NCBI GenBank assembly: GCA_030680075.1
Contig: JAUXWR010000504.1
Location: 1-64,000 of the forward strand
DNA: 64,000 nucleotides
From: Legionella sp.
Lineage (GTDB): Bacteria; Pseudomonadota; Gammaproteobacteria; Legionellales; Legionellaceae
Reading direction: 5' to 3'
The notes beneath the pieces are model-generated. The model was not told the origin of the DNA, did no database searches, and saw nothing but the letters and a program-made list of their open reading frames with translations. This document shows positions 45,404 to 55,295 of the stretch, one piece after another. A program made the position numbers and the translations under genes. Each line of letters opens with the position of its first letter. The first letter of the stretch is position 1.

Positions 45404-46717
45404 ATGAACGAGAAATCAAATTTGGCTGGCAGAGAGGTATACGTGGTTGATGGCAATCGAACCCCGTTTCTGAAAGCCAAGGATGTGGGCGTATTTTCCG
45501 CATCAGATTTGGCGGTAGCCGCTGGAATGCCGTTATTAAATCGGCAACCATTTTCTCCCACGCTTCTTGATGAGGTAATTATTGGCTCGGCGATGCCTGG
45601 GCCTGATGAGGCAAATATCGCTCGCGTTGTCGCTTTGCGGCTTGGTTGTGGTGAAAAAGTGCCGGCTTTTACGGTTATGCGAAATTGCGCATCCGGTATG
45701 CAGGCTCTTGATAATGCCGCCTTACAAATTGCCTCTGGACGAAGTGATTTAATTCTTGCAGGCGGTACTGATGCAATGAGTCACGCGCCCTTGTTGTTTA
45801 ATCAAAAAATGGCCTCCTGGTTGGGTCGCTGGATGTCTGCCAAAAGTGCAGGCCAACGCATACGGTTGGTGACCCAATTCAGGCCTGCGTATCTCGCCCC
45901 TGTAATCGCTTTATTAAGAGGCTTAACTGATCCAATAGTCGGTATGAATATGGGCCAAACAGCAGAAAAAATAGCGTATCGCTTTAACATTACTCGTGAG
46001 CAGATGGATAATTTTGCCAGCGAAAGTCATCATCGCTTAGATTTGGCGTATAAAGAAGGGCGGATGGGAGAAGTTACCCCTATTATTGACAATAAAGGGC
46101 GAATTTATCCGGAGGATGATGGTATTCGTACGGATTCTACGGTGGAAAAGCTCGGTAAACTCAAGCCTTTTTTCGATAAAAAATACGGAATGGTTACTGC
46201 GGGTAACAGTTCTCAGATTACTGATGGCGCGTGTTTACTGCTTTTAGCCAGTGCCGATGCGGTAAAAAAATATAAACTTCCTGTTATTGGCCGCATTGTG
46301 GACTCAGAATGGGCCGCTCTTGATCCTGCCCAGATGGGGCTTGGGCCTGTGCATGCGGCTACTCCTATCATGCAACGCCACGGCTTAAAATCCAATGATT
46401 TGGATTGTTGGGAAATAAATGAAGCATTCGCAGCGCAGGTATTAGGTTGTCTTGCCGCCTGGGATGATGATGAATATTGCCGAACTCAATTAGGCCTCAA
46501 GGAGGCATTTGGCGCGCCGTCGTTATCACGCCTTAATAAAGACGGTGGTGCAATTGCCGCAGGCCACCCTATCGGTGCTAGTGGTGCCCGTATTGTACTT
46601 CATGTTTTAAGCGCGCTTCAGCAAACGAATGGAAAGCATGGAATGGCTGCCATTTGTATCGGTGGCGGACAAGGTGGAGCAATGTATCTGGAACGTGTGA
46701 CTGAGGTGAAAGGATAA
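45404..46717 (+). CDS. fadI: Acetyl-CoA acyltransferase (thiolase, FadI/FadA type)
   Basis: It carries out the thiolytic last step of fatty-acid beta-oxidation. The 437-residue enzyme has active-site Cys95 in MRNCASGMQALD, HPIGASGARIV with the catalytic histidine, and the second cysteine in CIGGGQGGA. The ATG at 45404 follows GGGAGG. The length suits FadI better than the shorter FadA, but the symbol is not certain. Its stop overlaps the start of the multifunctional enzyme gene (TAATG), giving a coupled fadI-fadJ-like pair. Confidence 0.9.
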   Translation: MNEKSNLAGREVYVVDGNRTPFLKAKDVGVFSASDLAVAAGMPLLNRQPFSPTLLDEVIIGSAMPGPDEANIARVVALRLGCGEKVPAFTVMRNCASGMQALDNAALQIASGRSDLILAGGTDAMSHAPLLFNQKMASWLGRWMSAKSAGQRIRLVTQFRPAYLAPVIALLRGLTDPIVGMNMGQTAEKIAYRFNITREQMDNFASESHHRLDLAYKEGRMGEVTPIIDNKGRIYPEDDGIRTDSTVEKLGKLKPFFDKKYGMVTAGNSSQITDGACLLLLASADAVKKYKLPVIGRIVDSEWAALDPAQMGLGPVHAATPIMQRHGLKSNDLDCWEINEAFAAQVLGCLAAWDDDEYCRTQLGLKEAFGAPSLSRLNKDGGAIAAGHPIGASGARIVLHVLSALQQTNGKHGMAAICIGGGQGGAMYLERVTEVKG

Positions 46718-48741
46718 TGACAAACTACAAACACTGGGAAAGCAAAACTGACAGCGACAATATTGTCTGGTTAGGGATAAACCGCAAAGATACGACGGTA
46801 AATGCGATTAATGCTGACGTTTTAGATGAGTTAAATAGCCTTTTGCTTGAAATTGCAAACCAAAAAAACGTTGCGGGCCTAATTATTTATTCCGTTAAAG
46901 AGAAAGGTTTTATTGCAGGAGCCGATGTTCACGCCTTTTCGCAATTTAAAACCCCTGCAGAGGCGGTTGATTTTTTAAGAAAAGGGCAAGTTGTTTTTGC
47001 ACGTCTTGAGGCATTGTCAATACCTACTGTCGCCATGATTAATGGTTTTTGTATGGGCGGTGGTCTTGAGCTCGCGCTGGCCTGTGATTATCGGGTTGCC
47101 AGTGATGATAAGGATACTCGTTTAGGTTTACCCGAAATAATGCTTGGCATTCATCCAGGCTGGGGTGGAACTGTACGCTTGCCGCGATTAATTGGTGGAT
47201 TCGATGCGCTGTCCAAGGTCATATTGCCAGGGTCGGCACTTTCGGCGGTTAAAGCGAAAAAGCTCGGAATTGTTGATGATGTAGTACCTGTTCGGCAATT
47301 AAAACGCGCCGCCGTCTTTTTTATAAAAAATAAACCGGCAAAACATAAACCCGGCTTTATGCAATCATTAACCAATTATTCCTGGGTGCGCGCAATATTG
47401 GCTCCTGTTCTTCGTTACAATGTGGCTAAACGGGTTAAAAAACAACACTACCCGGCTCCTTTTGCTGTTATTGACCTGTGGGATAGAGAGGGTGGTAATG
47501 GCGAGCGCGCTTATTTAAAAGAAGCAGACTCTGTTGAACAATTGGTTAGTCGTGGAGATACTGCCAAAAATCTTATTCGTGCTTTTCTTTTGCGTGAACG
47601 CATGAAAGCTTTTGCTAAAGACAGTGATTTCAAAGCCCAACATGTTCATGTCATTGGGGCAGGAGTGATGGGAGGGGATATTGCTGCCTGGTGCGCACTG
47701 CGTGGATTACATGTCACTTTGCAAGACAAATCTTATGCCCAGATTGCCCCTGCATTAGGTCGTGCTCATTCCTTGTATAAAAAGAAATTACGCCAACCTC
47801 GCCTTATTCAAGCCGCAATGGATAGATTAATAGCCGATCCTAACGGGCATGGCATCGCTAAAGCTGATGTTATTATCGAAGCGGTTTTCGAAAATCTTGA
47901 TGTTAAGCAATCTATCATGAAACAAGTAGAAGCAAAGGCCCGAAAAGATGCCATAATTGCCACCAATACCTCAAGCATTCCACTTGATGAAATCAGTACG
48001 GTGATGCAAAACCCCAATAGACTTGTAGGTATTCATTATTTTAACCCTGTTGCCAAAATGGAATTGGTTGAAGTGGTTAGTAGCAGCAAAACATCAAAAG
48101 AAGTTACCGAGCGTGCTTGTGCGTTTGTTAATCAAATCGGACGGCTGCCGTTACCGGTGAGCTCAAGTCCCGGCTTTTTAATTAATCGTGTATTAATGCC
48201 TTACCTGATGGAATGTATGCATCTCCTTGAAGAAGGATACTCTGCTGAAGAGATTGATGACGCGGCAAAAGAGTTTGGTATGTTTATGGGGCCTGTTGAG
48301 TTGGCTGATACGGTGGGCATGGATGTGTGTCTTGCAGTAGCCGAGAACTTAACCCGGCATTATGGTGGTACTGTGCCTGCGACTCTTCGTGAAATGGTGA
48401 AAGAGGGTAAATTGGGGCGCAAAACAGACCAGGGATTTTATCGGTATAAAAATGGCAAGCCTGTTAAGAAAAAAATACAAAGCAGTAAAAACGGTAAGGA
48501 TATTGCTAATCGCTTGATTTTACGAATGGTCAATGAGGCTGCTGCCTGTTTACGTGAAGGGGTGGTTGCCGATAGCGATTTACTGGATGGCGGAATGATT
48601 TTTGCGACAGGTTTTGCACCTTTTCGGGGCGGTCCTATGAATTATGCAAAACAGTTCGGTCACGACAAGCTTAATGAGTTATTTGCCAAACTGGAAACCC
48701 AATATGGGCAGCGATTTAAAGTTGATGCCGGCTTTAACTAG
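46717..48741 (+). CDS. fadJ: Fatty oxidation complex alpha subunit (enoyl-CoA hydratase / 3-hydroxyacyl-CoA dehydrogenase)
   Basis: 674 residues with two fused enzymes. The N-terminal crotonase domain (1 to about 200) has the CoA/oxyanion motifs GFIAGADVHAF and GFCMGGGLELALACDYR. The dehydrogenase (from about 305) has the NAD-binding motif VIGAGVMGGDIAAW and GIHYFNPVAKMELVEVV, then the C-terminal helical domain SSPGFLINRVL. It hydrates enoyl-CoA and oxidises the product. FadB/FadJ are usually around 715 residues, so this is slightly short. Coupled to the thiolase by a one-base overlap. Confidence 0.92.
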   Translation: MTNYKHWESKTDSDNIVWLGINRKDTTVNAINADVLDELNSLLLEIANQKNVAGLIIYSVKEKGFIAGADVHAFSQFKTPAEAVDFLRKGQVVFARLEALSIPTVAMINGFCMGGGLELALACDYRVASDDKDTRLGLPEIMLGIHPGWGGTVRLPRLIGGFDALSKVILPGSALSAVKAKKLGIVDDVVPVRQLKRAAVFFIKNKPAKHKPGFMQSLTNYSWVRAILAPVLRYNVAKRVKKQHYPAPFAVIDLWDREGGNGERAYLKEADSVEQLVSRGDTAKNLIRAFLLRERMKAFAKDSDFKAQHVHVIGAGVMGGDIAAWCALRGLHVTLQDKSYAQIAPALGRAHSLYKKKLRQPRLIQAAMDRLIADPNGHGIAKADVIIEAVFENLDVKQSIMKQVEAKARKDAIIATNTSSIPLDEISTVMQNPNRLVGIHYFNPVAKMELVEVVSSSKTSKEVTERACAFVNQIGRLPLPVSSSPGFLINRVLMPYLMECMHLLEEGYSAEEIDDAAKEFGMFMGPVELADTVGMDVCLAVAENLTRHYGGTVPATLREMVKEGKLGRKTDQGFYRYKNGKPVKKKIQSSKNGKDIANRLILRMVNEAAACLREGVVADSDLLDGGMIFATGFAPFRGGPMNYAKQFGHDKLNELFAKLETQYGQRFKVDAGFN

Positions 48742-48742
48742 G

Positions 48743-49651
48743 ATGCGTATTTTGCAAGGACTATCGCCTTTTCGTTGTTGGCGATCAGTCCTTGCCTGTA
48801 GTTTGTTTTTTATGACAAACTTTTTAAACGCAGCCACCTGGGTGATGTCAGCGAGTGACGATATTGTCGGTGAAATTCAATATGTTAATCCGCAAATGGG
48901 TGAAACGCTTAGTGATGCAGGAATTCGCTTTGACATTGGTTATTATGAAATGGTCAGAGCAAACCCCGACGTTGATCCCCTGCGACCCTTATCTTCACGA
49001 ACACGATTATTAATTCCATCGCAATATGTATTACCCGAAGGCCCTCGGCAAGGGATAGTCATTAATTTGGCCGAATACCGTCTTTATTTTTATCCCCCTA
49101 ATGATAATGTCGTGATCACCATGCCCGTCGGCATTGGCCGAAAAGGATGGAGTACGCCTGTTGGTTTAACCAAAGTAACTGGAAAGGCGCGTGACCCCGT
49201 ATGGCATCCAACGGATAATGTTAAAGCCGCTGGGGAAAAAAACGGCACTATAGTACCTGAGGCATTTCCCGGTGGGGAGGGTAATCCTTTAGGACGTCAT
49301 GTATTGCGATTAGGTTGGCCAACGTATTTAATACATGGAACCAATCGGCGCGATGGAGTAGGGCAGCGAGTAAGTGCTGGCTGTATTCGCATGATGCCCG
49401 AGGACATTGAGTATTTGTTTGAATTAGTAAGCACGGGAACACCCGTTCGGGTAATAAATGAGCCTGTTAAGCTCGGTAAGCTGCAGGGTGATATTTATCT
49501 GGAAGCGCATCCTCTACTTGATAAGAGGCATCGTAGTAACTTACAAAGTCTGATTGCTCGCAAGTTGGCTCACATAGCAGGCAATAAAAATAATAAAGTA
49601 ATTAGTAAGGAAGCAGCTCTTCCTTCAGGTATCCCACGAAAAATCAGTTAA
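48743..49651 (+). CDS. L,D-transpeptidase (ErfK/YbiS family)
   Basis: About 302 residues. The start ATG lies two bases after the fadJ-like stop, and the N-terminus has a hydrophobic segment (SVLACSLFFMTNFLNAA) typical of an export signal. The YkuD catalytic motif is HGTNRRDGVGQRVSAGCIRM, with His and Cys that crosslink peptidoglycan or attach lipoprotein. A LysM-like or substrate segment (PLSSRTRLLIPSQYVLP) precedes it. Legionella EnhA-type proteins belong to this family. It acts in the periplasm. It overlaps the convergent PAP2 gene by four bases. Confidence 0.9.
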   Translation: MRILQGLSPFRCWRSVLACSLFFMTNFLNAATWVMSASDDIVGEIQYVNPQMGETLSDAGIRFDIGYYEMVRANPDVDPLRPLSSRTRLLIPSQYVLPEGPRQGIVINLAEYRLYFYPPNDNVVITMPVGIGRKGWSTPVGLTKVTGKARDPVWHPTDNVKAAGEKNGTIVPEAFPGGEGNPLGRHVLRLGWPTYLIHGTNRRDGVGQRVSAGCIRMMPEDIEYLFELVSTGTPVRVINEPVKLGKLQGDIYLEAHPLLDKRHRSNLQSLIARKLAHIAGNKNNKVISKEAALPSGIPRKIS

Positions 49652-50526
49652 TTGTCCGTTCTTGAGAGGCGCCAATAAATACCATGCGTAATAAGAATAA
49701 CGACCAGACTTCCTAAAAGGTCAATTGGATAATGCCATCCTAGCAACACACAAGAAATTACCAGTAATGCGTTAACCGGTAACAGCAATGTAAATAGCAG
49801 CGGCCATCCTCTAACGAGATAAAGACAAAACCATGCCCAGATAGCATGAAAGGAAGGCATCGCTATCATGCCCCCTTCAATTGTGCTAGGGGAGAGATGG
49901 TTATGTATTTCGGCGAATTTTAGTCCTGTAGCATATTGTTCCAGACTAAAATAAGGACCTTGAATGACGCTGGCGGGAGCAATAGTTGGGAAAAAATAAT
50001 AAAAGCCAAATCCCATTAGCGCACTAACTAACATCAGGCAGAAATACTCTCGTAATTTGGAAAAGTGCCCTAATGCTGCCATCAGTACGGGTATGCTACT
50101 CATTTGATAAGGTAAGGTATCATAAATAATAACGAGTATTTTCTGAAACGTTTGATGCTGGTGTGTCCAGGCAACAATTGCTGCCATATTAATATTAAAG
50201 ACTTGCTCCAAAGAGACAAGAAAGTCATCAATTGGTCTAAAAGGTGTGAATTGCACGGCATTTGTGAGGAATGCAATGGCACCCATCACTAAATAAAGTA
50301 CAAAAACAGTTTCTGCAAATTTATTTAAATAATGAGTTTTATCCCAGCTTAAACGAAGACCTGCGAGAATTAATAAAAGCGATAATCCAATTAACCCGGT
50401 ACCAGGTGGAAGATAGTTATTACCTTTAAAATGATAGAAAAAGAAATTAACAAGTAATGCGATGGATGCAAATAAACAGATTAATAAACCAGAAATAAGG
50501 GTACAGTTTCGGTTAATGGGATGCAT
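49648..50526 (-). CDS. PAP2-family membrane phosphatase / phosphotransferase
   Basis: A 292-residue inner-membrane protein with about six to eight hydrophobic segments. The PAP2 motifs appear as GMIAMPSFHAIWAW (SxxxA/H with catalytic histidine) and LLGWHYPIDLLGSL (second histidine and aspartate). The variant sequence suits the inositolphosphotransferase-like (PAP2_3) branch rather than classic PgpB. It may dephosphorylate or transfer lipid headgroups. The gene is followed closely upstream by the CsrA-like gene, in the same direction. Confidence 0.82.
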   Translation of the reverse strand: MHPINRNCTLISGLLICLFASIALLVNFFFYHFKGNNYLPPGTGLIGLSLLLILAGLRLSWDKTHYLNKFAETVFVLYLVMGAIAFLTNAVQFTPFRPIDDFLVSLEQVFNINMAAIVAWTHQHQTFQKILVIIYDTLPYQMSSIPVLMAALGHFSKLREYFCLMLVSALMGFGFYYFFPTIAPASVIQGPYFSLEQYATGLKFAEIHNHLSPSTIEGGMIAMPSFHAIWAWFCLYLVRGWPLLFTLLLPVNALLVISCVLLGWHYPIDLLGSLVVILITHGIYWRLSRTDN

Positions 50527-50537
50527 AACTTAAGGAA

Positions 50538-50735
50538 CTAACTCGCTTCACCCTGTTTTTCTTTAAGCTTGATAGCATGGTAAATCTCTTCGCGATGCAC
50601 ATTGACTGATCGAGGTGCTTCTACGCCAAATTTTACGTTTCCATGTTCAGGTGTTTTAAATGCCACAACTTGAACAACTGCATCATCAATACAAAAGATT
50701 AAAGGCTCTTCGAAATTTATCGTTACAATATTCAT
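50538..50735 (-). CDS. CsrA-family RNA-binding regulator (divergent paralog)
   Basis: A 65-residue CsrA-like protein. The C-terminal half keeps the core: VKFGVEAPRSVNVHREEIYHAI, including the Arg of VHREEIY that contacts GGA in target RNA. The N-terminal half (MNIVTINFEEPLIFCID) departs strongly from the usual MLILTRRVGE. The ATG at 50735 fits the family; a frame extending to 50771 would add a lysine-rich tail and lacks support. Legionella has several CsrA paralogs beside the main one; this is likely an accessory copy of altered specificity. Confidence 0.85.
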   Translation of the reverse strand: MNIVTINFEEPLIFCIDDAVVQVVAFKTPEHGNVKFGVEAPRSVNVHREEIYHAIKLKEKQGEAS

Positions 50736-50848
50736 GGAAAATCTCTTTTTTTTTAGTATGTTATATCGCAAGCCTCTTGTAAATGCAACGCTTTCCTTCG
50801 CAGGGGAGGTTCTCTGGTCTTGTGGCTGACATCATTAAAAATAAATTT

Positions 50849-51658
50849 TTAACAATGTGTGAACATTCTCAAGCCAATGCAGATAACAACTATAGCAAAG
50901 ACGCGTTGTAACAACCGTGTAGGGAAAATAGCCGCTAAACGTACGCCTATGGGTGCGCAAAGTAATCCAGCGCTTGTGATTGCAAGAAAAGCAGGCCAAT
51001 GTAAATACCCGATAGTGACAGAGGAGATTGGTCGTTGGGTTGTGCCAAGCACTATGTAGATTAAAGCTCCCATCATAGCTACAGGTAACCCAATCAAAGT
51101 GGAAGTTCCTACTGCAAATCGCATTTTGTATTGCAGTGAATGTAAAAAGGGAACCATCAAAATACCCCCGCCAGAGCCAACAAGACTTGCGATACATCCT
51201 ATTCCAAATCCACCTATTATCATTTTGGAGTGATGTTGTAGTCGGTTTTTATTGATATCACTGTCAGCTTTTTTACAGACCATATAAAATGCTACGAAAA
51301 ATAGAAATATGCTGAAAATTTTCTGTAAAAGAGCGCCTGTTAACGAGGTTGCGACAAATGCGCCTACTCCTGCGCCGATGCTACTATACCAAACAATTTT
51401 GCTAAATAATGACAAATCTATATTCCCATACCTATAATGACTTATTAATGCAGTAATTGAGTTAATGGCAATAGCCGCCATCGATGTTGCAATGGCTATA
51501 TGAATGGCTTTATCAGATGAAATCTCGTAATAAGGTAAAAGAAATGTTAGTACTGGAACAATGATAATACCCGTACCTATGCCTAACATTCCTTGAAGAA
51601 TAGCGCCTAATCCACCCGCTATAAAGCAAATTAGACATAACGTTACAATGGTATGCAT
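50849..51658 (-). CDS. TauE/SafE-family anion exporter
   Basis: A 269-residue inner-membrane protein with eight or so hydrophobic segments and two TauE/SafE half-repeats: GAILQGMLGIGTGIIIVPVL and GCIASLVGSGGGILMVPFL both carry the conserved G-x-G-x-G turn. Family members move sulfite, sulfoacetate or related anions. Its start is one base from the end of pyrE, so they share a transcript. Confidence 0.88.
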   Translation of the reverse strand: MHTIVTLCLICFIAGGLGAILQGMLGIGTGIIIVPVLTFLLPYYEISSDKAIHIAIATSMAAIAINSITALISHYRYGNIDLSLFSKIVWYSSIGAGVGAFVATSLTGALLQKIFSIFLFFVAFYMVCKKADSDINKNRLQHHSKMIIGGFGIGCIASLVGSGGGILMVPFLHSLQYKMRFAVGTSTLIGLPVAMMGALIYIVLGTTQRPISSVTIGYLHWPAFLAITSAGLLCAPIGVRLAAIFPTRLLQRVFAIVVICIGLRMFTHC

Positions 51659-51659
51659 G

Positions 51660-52268
51660 TTAATCTATGATAAGTGGATGTTGTTGAACAATTGCTTGTT
51701 CTCGTGAGGTAAGTGTAGGAAATAATTGCGTAATAATTTCCTCAAAACTTGCAATGCACAGGGGTGTAATGGCGTGTGATTGTAGATTGTATAGCGCAGT
51801 TTCTTCACGATAGGCGCTGATAACTGCATAGTTTACGGCTCCTCCATTAGCGCGAATTTTCCGTGCCGCTTCAATCAGTGTATCCCCAGTAGAGGTCATG
51901 TCATCAACAAGTAATACCTCGTTTTTGATATCTCCATAAATAGTATCTTGTGTACCATGTGTCATTGGTTTTTTTTGAATGGCAACAAAATCCTTCTGAA
52001 ATAGAACACTCATAGCCCCTACAATAACAGGACTCATGATGGACTCAACTGCGCCTAACACATAATTGGAAGAAAGGTTTCGGGTCAGTTCGTGATACAG
52101 AGTAGCTACAAGTGATAAATAACCAGAATTAGACAAAAAATGTCGATGATTGAGATAGATATGACTCTTTTTGCCAGATTGAAGTGTAAAGCAATTTTCC
52201 TGTATCAGTAATGACTTCGTTCGATAAATTCCTTCAATATATTGTATTTTTAATTGTTCAAGGTTCAT
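51660..52268 (-). CDS. pyrE: Orotate phosphoribosyltransferase-like enzyme
   Basis: About 202 residues. It opens with a typical PyrE region (FTLQSGKKSHIYLNHR) and has the PRPP-binding loop LLVDDMTSTGDTL. It would join orotate (or a related base) to phosphoribosyl pyrophosphate in pyrimidine synthesis. The ATG at 52268 has GGAG nine bases ahead; an in-frame start at 52280 is less likely. The partner gene is a TauE/SafE permease, and the TrmB-type regulator lies divergently just upstream. Confidence 0.85.
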   Translation of the reverse strand: MNLEQLKIQYIEGIYRTKSLLIQENCFTLQSGKKSHIYLNHRHFLSNSGYLSLVATLYHELTRNLSSNYVLGAVESIMSPVIVGAMSVLFQKDFVAIQKKPMTHGTQDTIYGDIKNEVLLVDDMTSTGDTLIEAARKIRANGGAVNYAVISAYREETALYNLQSHAITPLCIASFEEIITQLFPTLTSREQAIVQQHPLIID

Positions 52269-52388
52269 AAGGCGCTCCATAATATTCTTTAGTGTCGAAT
52301 TTTTTAGAATTAAGTAATTATTTTAAATCAATGCATTACGCGGTAAAATCAATATTTTGTCGAAAAAACTGACGACATAAGGTATTTT

Positions 52389-53129
52389 ATGAAAAATCAA
52401 ACAATTATGGGCCTGATTGAAGTGGGGCTTACTGATAAAGAAGCATTGTTATATCTTACTTCATTGAAGAAAGGGCCCACCACCGCACAAATTCTGTCGC
52501 TTGAAAGTGGTCTTAAACGTGCAACTGTTTATGGGTTAATTGATTCATTGATTGCTCAGGGGTTATTGCATATTGAAATTAAAGGAGTACGGAAATTATT
52601 TGTGGCTGAATCACCTGATAAACTTGCCTCCTTGCTGGATAAAAAGAAACAAATTTTGACTACTATTATGCCCGCTTTGGTGCAAGATTATCTGCATGTT
52701 TCCCCTGCCATGAATACTATTAAAATGTATCATGGTTTGTGCGGGATTAAATTACTCTATGACAATATCCTTAATACATTAAAATCGGGTGATGAATATC
52801 TTGTTATTTCGGATCAATACAAATGGCATGCGTTAGATCCAGACTACTTTGAAGCATTCATACAAAAACGCGCAACCTATGAGCTGGTGATTAAACTCAT
52901 TTTGCAAGATAATGTGCATGCGCGTGATTACCATTTCAGAGAAGAGCACTATAAAGAAAAAATCAAATTTTTACCGGGCGGCATGCAGTTAAATATGAAT
53001 ATGGTCATTTATGCGCAAAATGTACTTCTTGTTCAAACGATTGAGCCTTTCCTGGCAATTTTAATTGAAAATGCCAATGTTGCTGCAATGCATAAGATAT
53101 TATTTAATACAATGTGGGAATTATTGTAA
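52389..53129 (+). CDS. TrmB-family transcriptional regulator
   Basis: 246 residues: N-terminal winged helix of the TrmB type (GLTDKEALLYLTSLKKGPTTAQIL..KRATVYGLIDSLIAQGLL, then VRKLFVAESPDKLASLL), a linker, and a C-terminal region resembling the TrmB effector/phospholipase D-like fold (MKMYHGLCGIKLLYDNIL). It probably senses a small ligand. Given divergent orientation and 120 bases of shared promoter space with pyrE, it may control the pyrE-TauE operon. TrmB regulators are mostly archaeal, though bacterial members are known. Confidence 0.85.
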   Translation: MKNQTIMGLIEVGLTDKEALLYLTSLKKGPTTAQILSLESGLKRATVYGLIDSLIAQGLLHIEIKGVRKLFVAESPDKLASLLDKKKQILTTIMPALVQDYLHVSPAMNTIKMYHGLCGIKLLYDNILNTLKSGDEYLVISDQYKWHALDPDYFEAFIQKRATYELVIKLILQDNVHARDYHFREEHYKEKIKFLPGGMQLNMNMVIYAQNVLLVQTIEPFLAILIENANVAAMHKILFNTMWELL

Positions 53130-53293
53130 TGGTTCCAAGTGTCACGAACCAATTTGAATAATACGGGAGTATTTTTCCTAATTCACTCATTTATTTGCTC
53201 CGCTATTGAAAATCGGTTAGAATTGCGCGTTTTAGAAAAACCTTGCCTTACTTTTTATTTTGAAAAGAAGGCTTTAATCCACAAGGAGAATCC

Positions 53294-53632
53294 ATGAGAC
53301 ATTATGAAATCGTGTTTCTTGTTCACCCCGATCAAAGTGAACAAGTGCCAGCAATGGTAGAGCGTTATGAAGGTATTATTACCAAGCATGACGGTCTTAT
53401 TCATCGTAAAGAAGACTGGGGTCGTCGCCAGTTAGCTTATCCAATTAAAGATGTTCATAAAGCCCACTATATTCTTCTGAATGTCGAATGCAATCAATCA
53501 GCGCTTGATGAATTAAAAAATGCATTTAAATTTAACGATGCAATTTTACGTAATCTCATTATCAATCAAAAGCATGCGATAACCGGTGAGTCGATGTTAA
53601 TGAAAAAAGAAAAAGACACTCGAGCAGCCTAA
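53294..53632 (+). CDS. rpsF: 30S ribosomal protein S6
   Basis: 112 residues starting [21 protein letters not shown], the unmistakable S6 N-terminus, with [12 protein letters not shown] in the centre. It binds S18 on the 30S platform. AAGGAG lies just ahead of the ATG. It begins the rpsF-rpsR-membrane protein-rplI operon. Confidence 0.98.
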   Translation: MRHYEIVFLVHPDQSEQVPAMVERYEGIITKHDGLIHRKEDWGRRQLAYPIKDVHKAHYILLNVECNQSALDELKNAFKFNDAILRNLIINQKHAITGESMLMKKEKDTRAA

Positions 53633-53644
53633 GGAGAACTAACT

Positions 53645-53872
53645 ATGTCAGCGTATTTCAGAAGAAAAAAAATGTGTCGTTTCAGTGCCGAAGGCTCTAA
53701 TGAAATTGATTACAAAGATATAAATTTATTAAAAAACTATATTTCCGAGACAGGTAAAATTGTCCCAAGCAGAATCACTGGCACGCAAACGCGTTTTCAG
53801 CGTCAACTTGCCAAGGCTATTAAACATGCCCGTTTCCTGGGTTTGTTGCCTTTCTGTGACAGTCATCGATAA
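53645..53872 (+). CDS. rpsR: 30S ribosomal protein S18
   Basis: 75 residues containing [21 protein letters not shown] and [25 protein letters not shown], the standard S18 sequence. It pairs with S6 in the small subunit and is 12 nt downstream of rpsF, with AAGGAG ahead of its start. Confidence 0.98.
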   Translation: MSAYFRRKKMCRFSAEGSNEIDYKDINLLKNYISETGKIVPSRITGTQTRFQRQLAKAIKHARFLGLLPFCDSHR

Positions 53873-53874
53873 CA

Positions 53875-54795
53875 ATGATTCGCATAGGCAGTTTTTTGCA
53901 TAAGCAGGGCCAGTATTTACTGCAAAATCAGCTTTACGCATTGGTTATGACCGCTGCATTGGCTGCCATTCCCTTTGCGGCCTGGTTATCGCTGTCGGTG
54001 GTAGCCCTCGTTACTCTGCGGAAAGGTGGCTATGACGGTTTTAAGGTGCTGGTTGCCGGTTTAACAGTTGCAATTATAACTGCAAGTCAAAGTACTGTAT
54101 TGCCCTATACAATTTCCTCAGTCGTTATGACCTTCTCAATGGGTTATATCGCGGCTCTTATGCTAAGGTTTTCAGCGAGTTGGAAAATTGTCACAGGGTT
54201 TATGCTGACTATGGCTTTGTTAGGCATGCTATTGATTGCCTGCCTGCTACCTGACTATATAATGGAGCAATTTCAAGTTTTATTGACCTTGTTTCGGTCT
54301 ATAGAGCAAGGTGAGATTGTAGTGCGCTTGTTAGATAGTCATTCGGGTGCCAATCAGGAGCTACTGGCAAATTATCTGTTGGGTGTTAAAGCCTTCAGTA
54401 TTGTTTTGTCTGCATTGTCATCACTCATGCTGGCAAGATACATCCAGTCGCTTTTGTTTAACCCTGGTGGTTTCCGGGCGGAAATATTAGAATTCAGAGC
54501 AAGTCGTATTGGTGTTCTTTTGCTGGTAATTTCCGCTATTGGTGCCTATCAAGGTAATTTGGTTGCAGTTAGTTGCTTGCCTATACTTGTAGTTTATTTA
54601 ATGGCAGCCGGGATGAGTTTGCTTTTTAACATTATGTCCAGAAAGCAAAATCTGGTTACAATCTTTCTACTATTTGTACCACTTGTCATTGCGCCATATG
54701 TCATGTTACCTGTCTATGTATTTTTTGGGTCATTGGATAGTTTATTTAATTTTAGACTGCGCTTGTTGTCAAAAACAGGCGAGTTAAGAAAATAA
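53875..54795 (+). CDS. Conserved membrane protein in the S6-S18-L9 operon
   Basis: 306 residues, about eight hydrophobic segments, no soluble domain. Gammaproteobacteria often place a DUF2232-type membrane protein of unknown function between rpsR and rplI, and this fits by position and topology. It starts two bases after the rpsR stop, so it is certainly co-transcribed. No catalytic motif was seen. Confidence 0.82.
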   Translation: MIRIGSFLHKQGQYLLQNQLYALVMTAALAAIPFAAWLSLSVVALVTLRKGGYDGFKVLVAGLTVAIITASQSTVLPYTISSVVMTFSMGYIAALMLRFSASWKIVTGFMLTMALLGMLLIACLLPDYIMEQFQVLLTLFRSIEQGEIVVRLLDSHSGANQELLANYLLGVKAFSIVLSALSSLMLARYIQSLLFNPGGFRAEILEFRASRIGVLLLVISAIGAYQGNLVAVSCLPILVVYLMAAGMSLLFNIMSRKQNLVTIFLLFVPLVIAPYVMLPVYVFFGSLDSLFNFRLRLLSKTGELRK

Positions 54796-54805
54796 GAGGT
54801 GGATA

Positions 54806-55255
54806 ATGGAAGTTATTTTATTAGAAAAAGTAAAAAATTTGGGAAATCTGGGTGATAAAGTTAACGTCAAGGCAGGCTTTGGCAGAAACTTCCTTATTCC
54901 TCAAAATAAAGCGGTATTTGCTACCGAAAAAAATATTGAAAACTTTGAACAACGTCGTGCAGAGCTTGAGAAAAAAGAACAGCAATCATTTGCTGGCGCT
55001 GAGCAACGTGCTGCAAAATTCAATGATACGACTCTGGTAATAGCAGCTTTGGCGAGCGATGAAGGCAAGCTTTATGGATCTGTCGGTGCTGGTGAGATCA
55101 AAGATGCGTTGAATGCGAAATCTATTGAAATCAGTAAGCGTGAAATTGTGATGGTTGATGGCCCAATTCACTCTATTGGTGATTATGTGGTAGAAATTCA
55201 TTTGCATAGCGATGTAATTGCTAACTTACAAGTTCAAGTTGTATCATCTAAATAA
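54806..55255 (+). CDS. rplI: 50S ribosomal protein L9
   Basis: 149 residues starting [20 protein letters not shown], with [17 protein letters not shown], then the long helix and the C-terminal RNA-binding domain ([16 protein letters not shown]). GAGGTGG precedes the start. It closes the operon, 14 bases before a strong terminator. Confidence 0.98.
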   Translation: MEVILLEKVKNLGNLGDKVNVKAGFGRNFLIPQNKAVFATEKNIENFEQRRAELEKKEQQSFAGAEQRAAKFNDTTLVIAALASDEGKLYGSVGAGEIKDALNAKSIEISKREIVMVDGPIHSIGDYVVEIHLHSDVIANLQVQVVSSK

Positions 55256-55268
55256 ATCTGTTTATTAA

Positions 55269-55295
55269 AAACCTGCTGAAAAGCAGGTTTTTTTT
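55269..55295 (+). terminator. Rho-independent terminator of the rplI operon
   Basis: A nine-base stem AAACCTGCT/AGCAGGTTT with a GAAA loop is followed by five T residues (eight counting the stem end). It lies 14 bases after the rplI stop. Confidence 0.93.

Noticed and set aside
53130..53293. S6:S18 regulatory RNA leader before rpsF
   Set aside because: Such leaders exist in many bacteria, but I could not fold a convincing motif here by eye.
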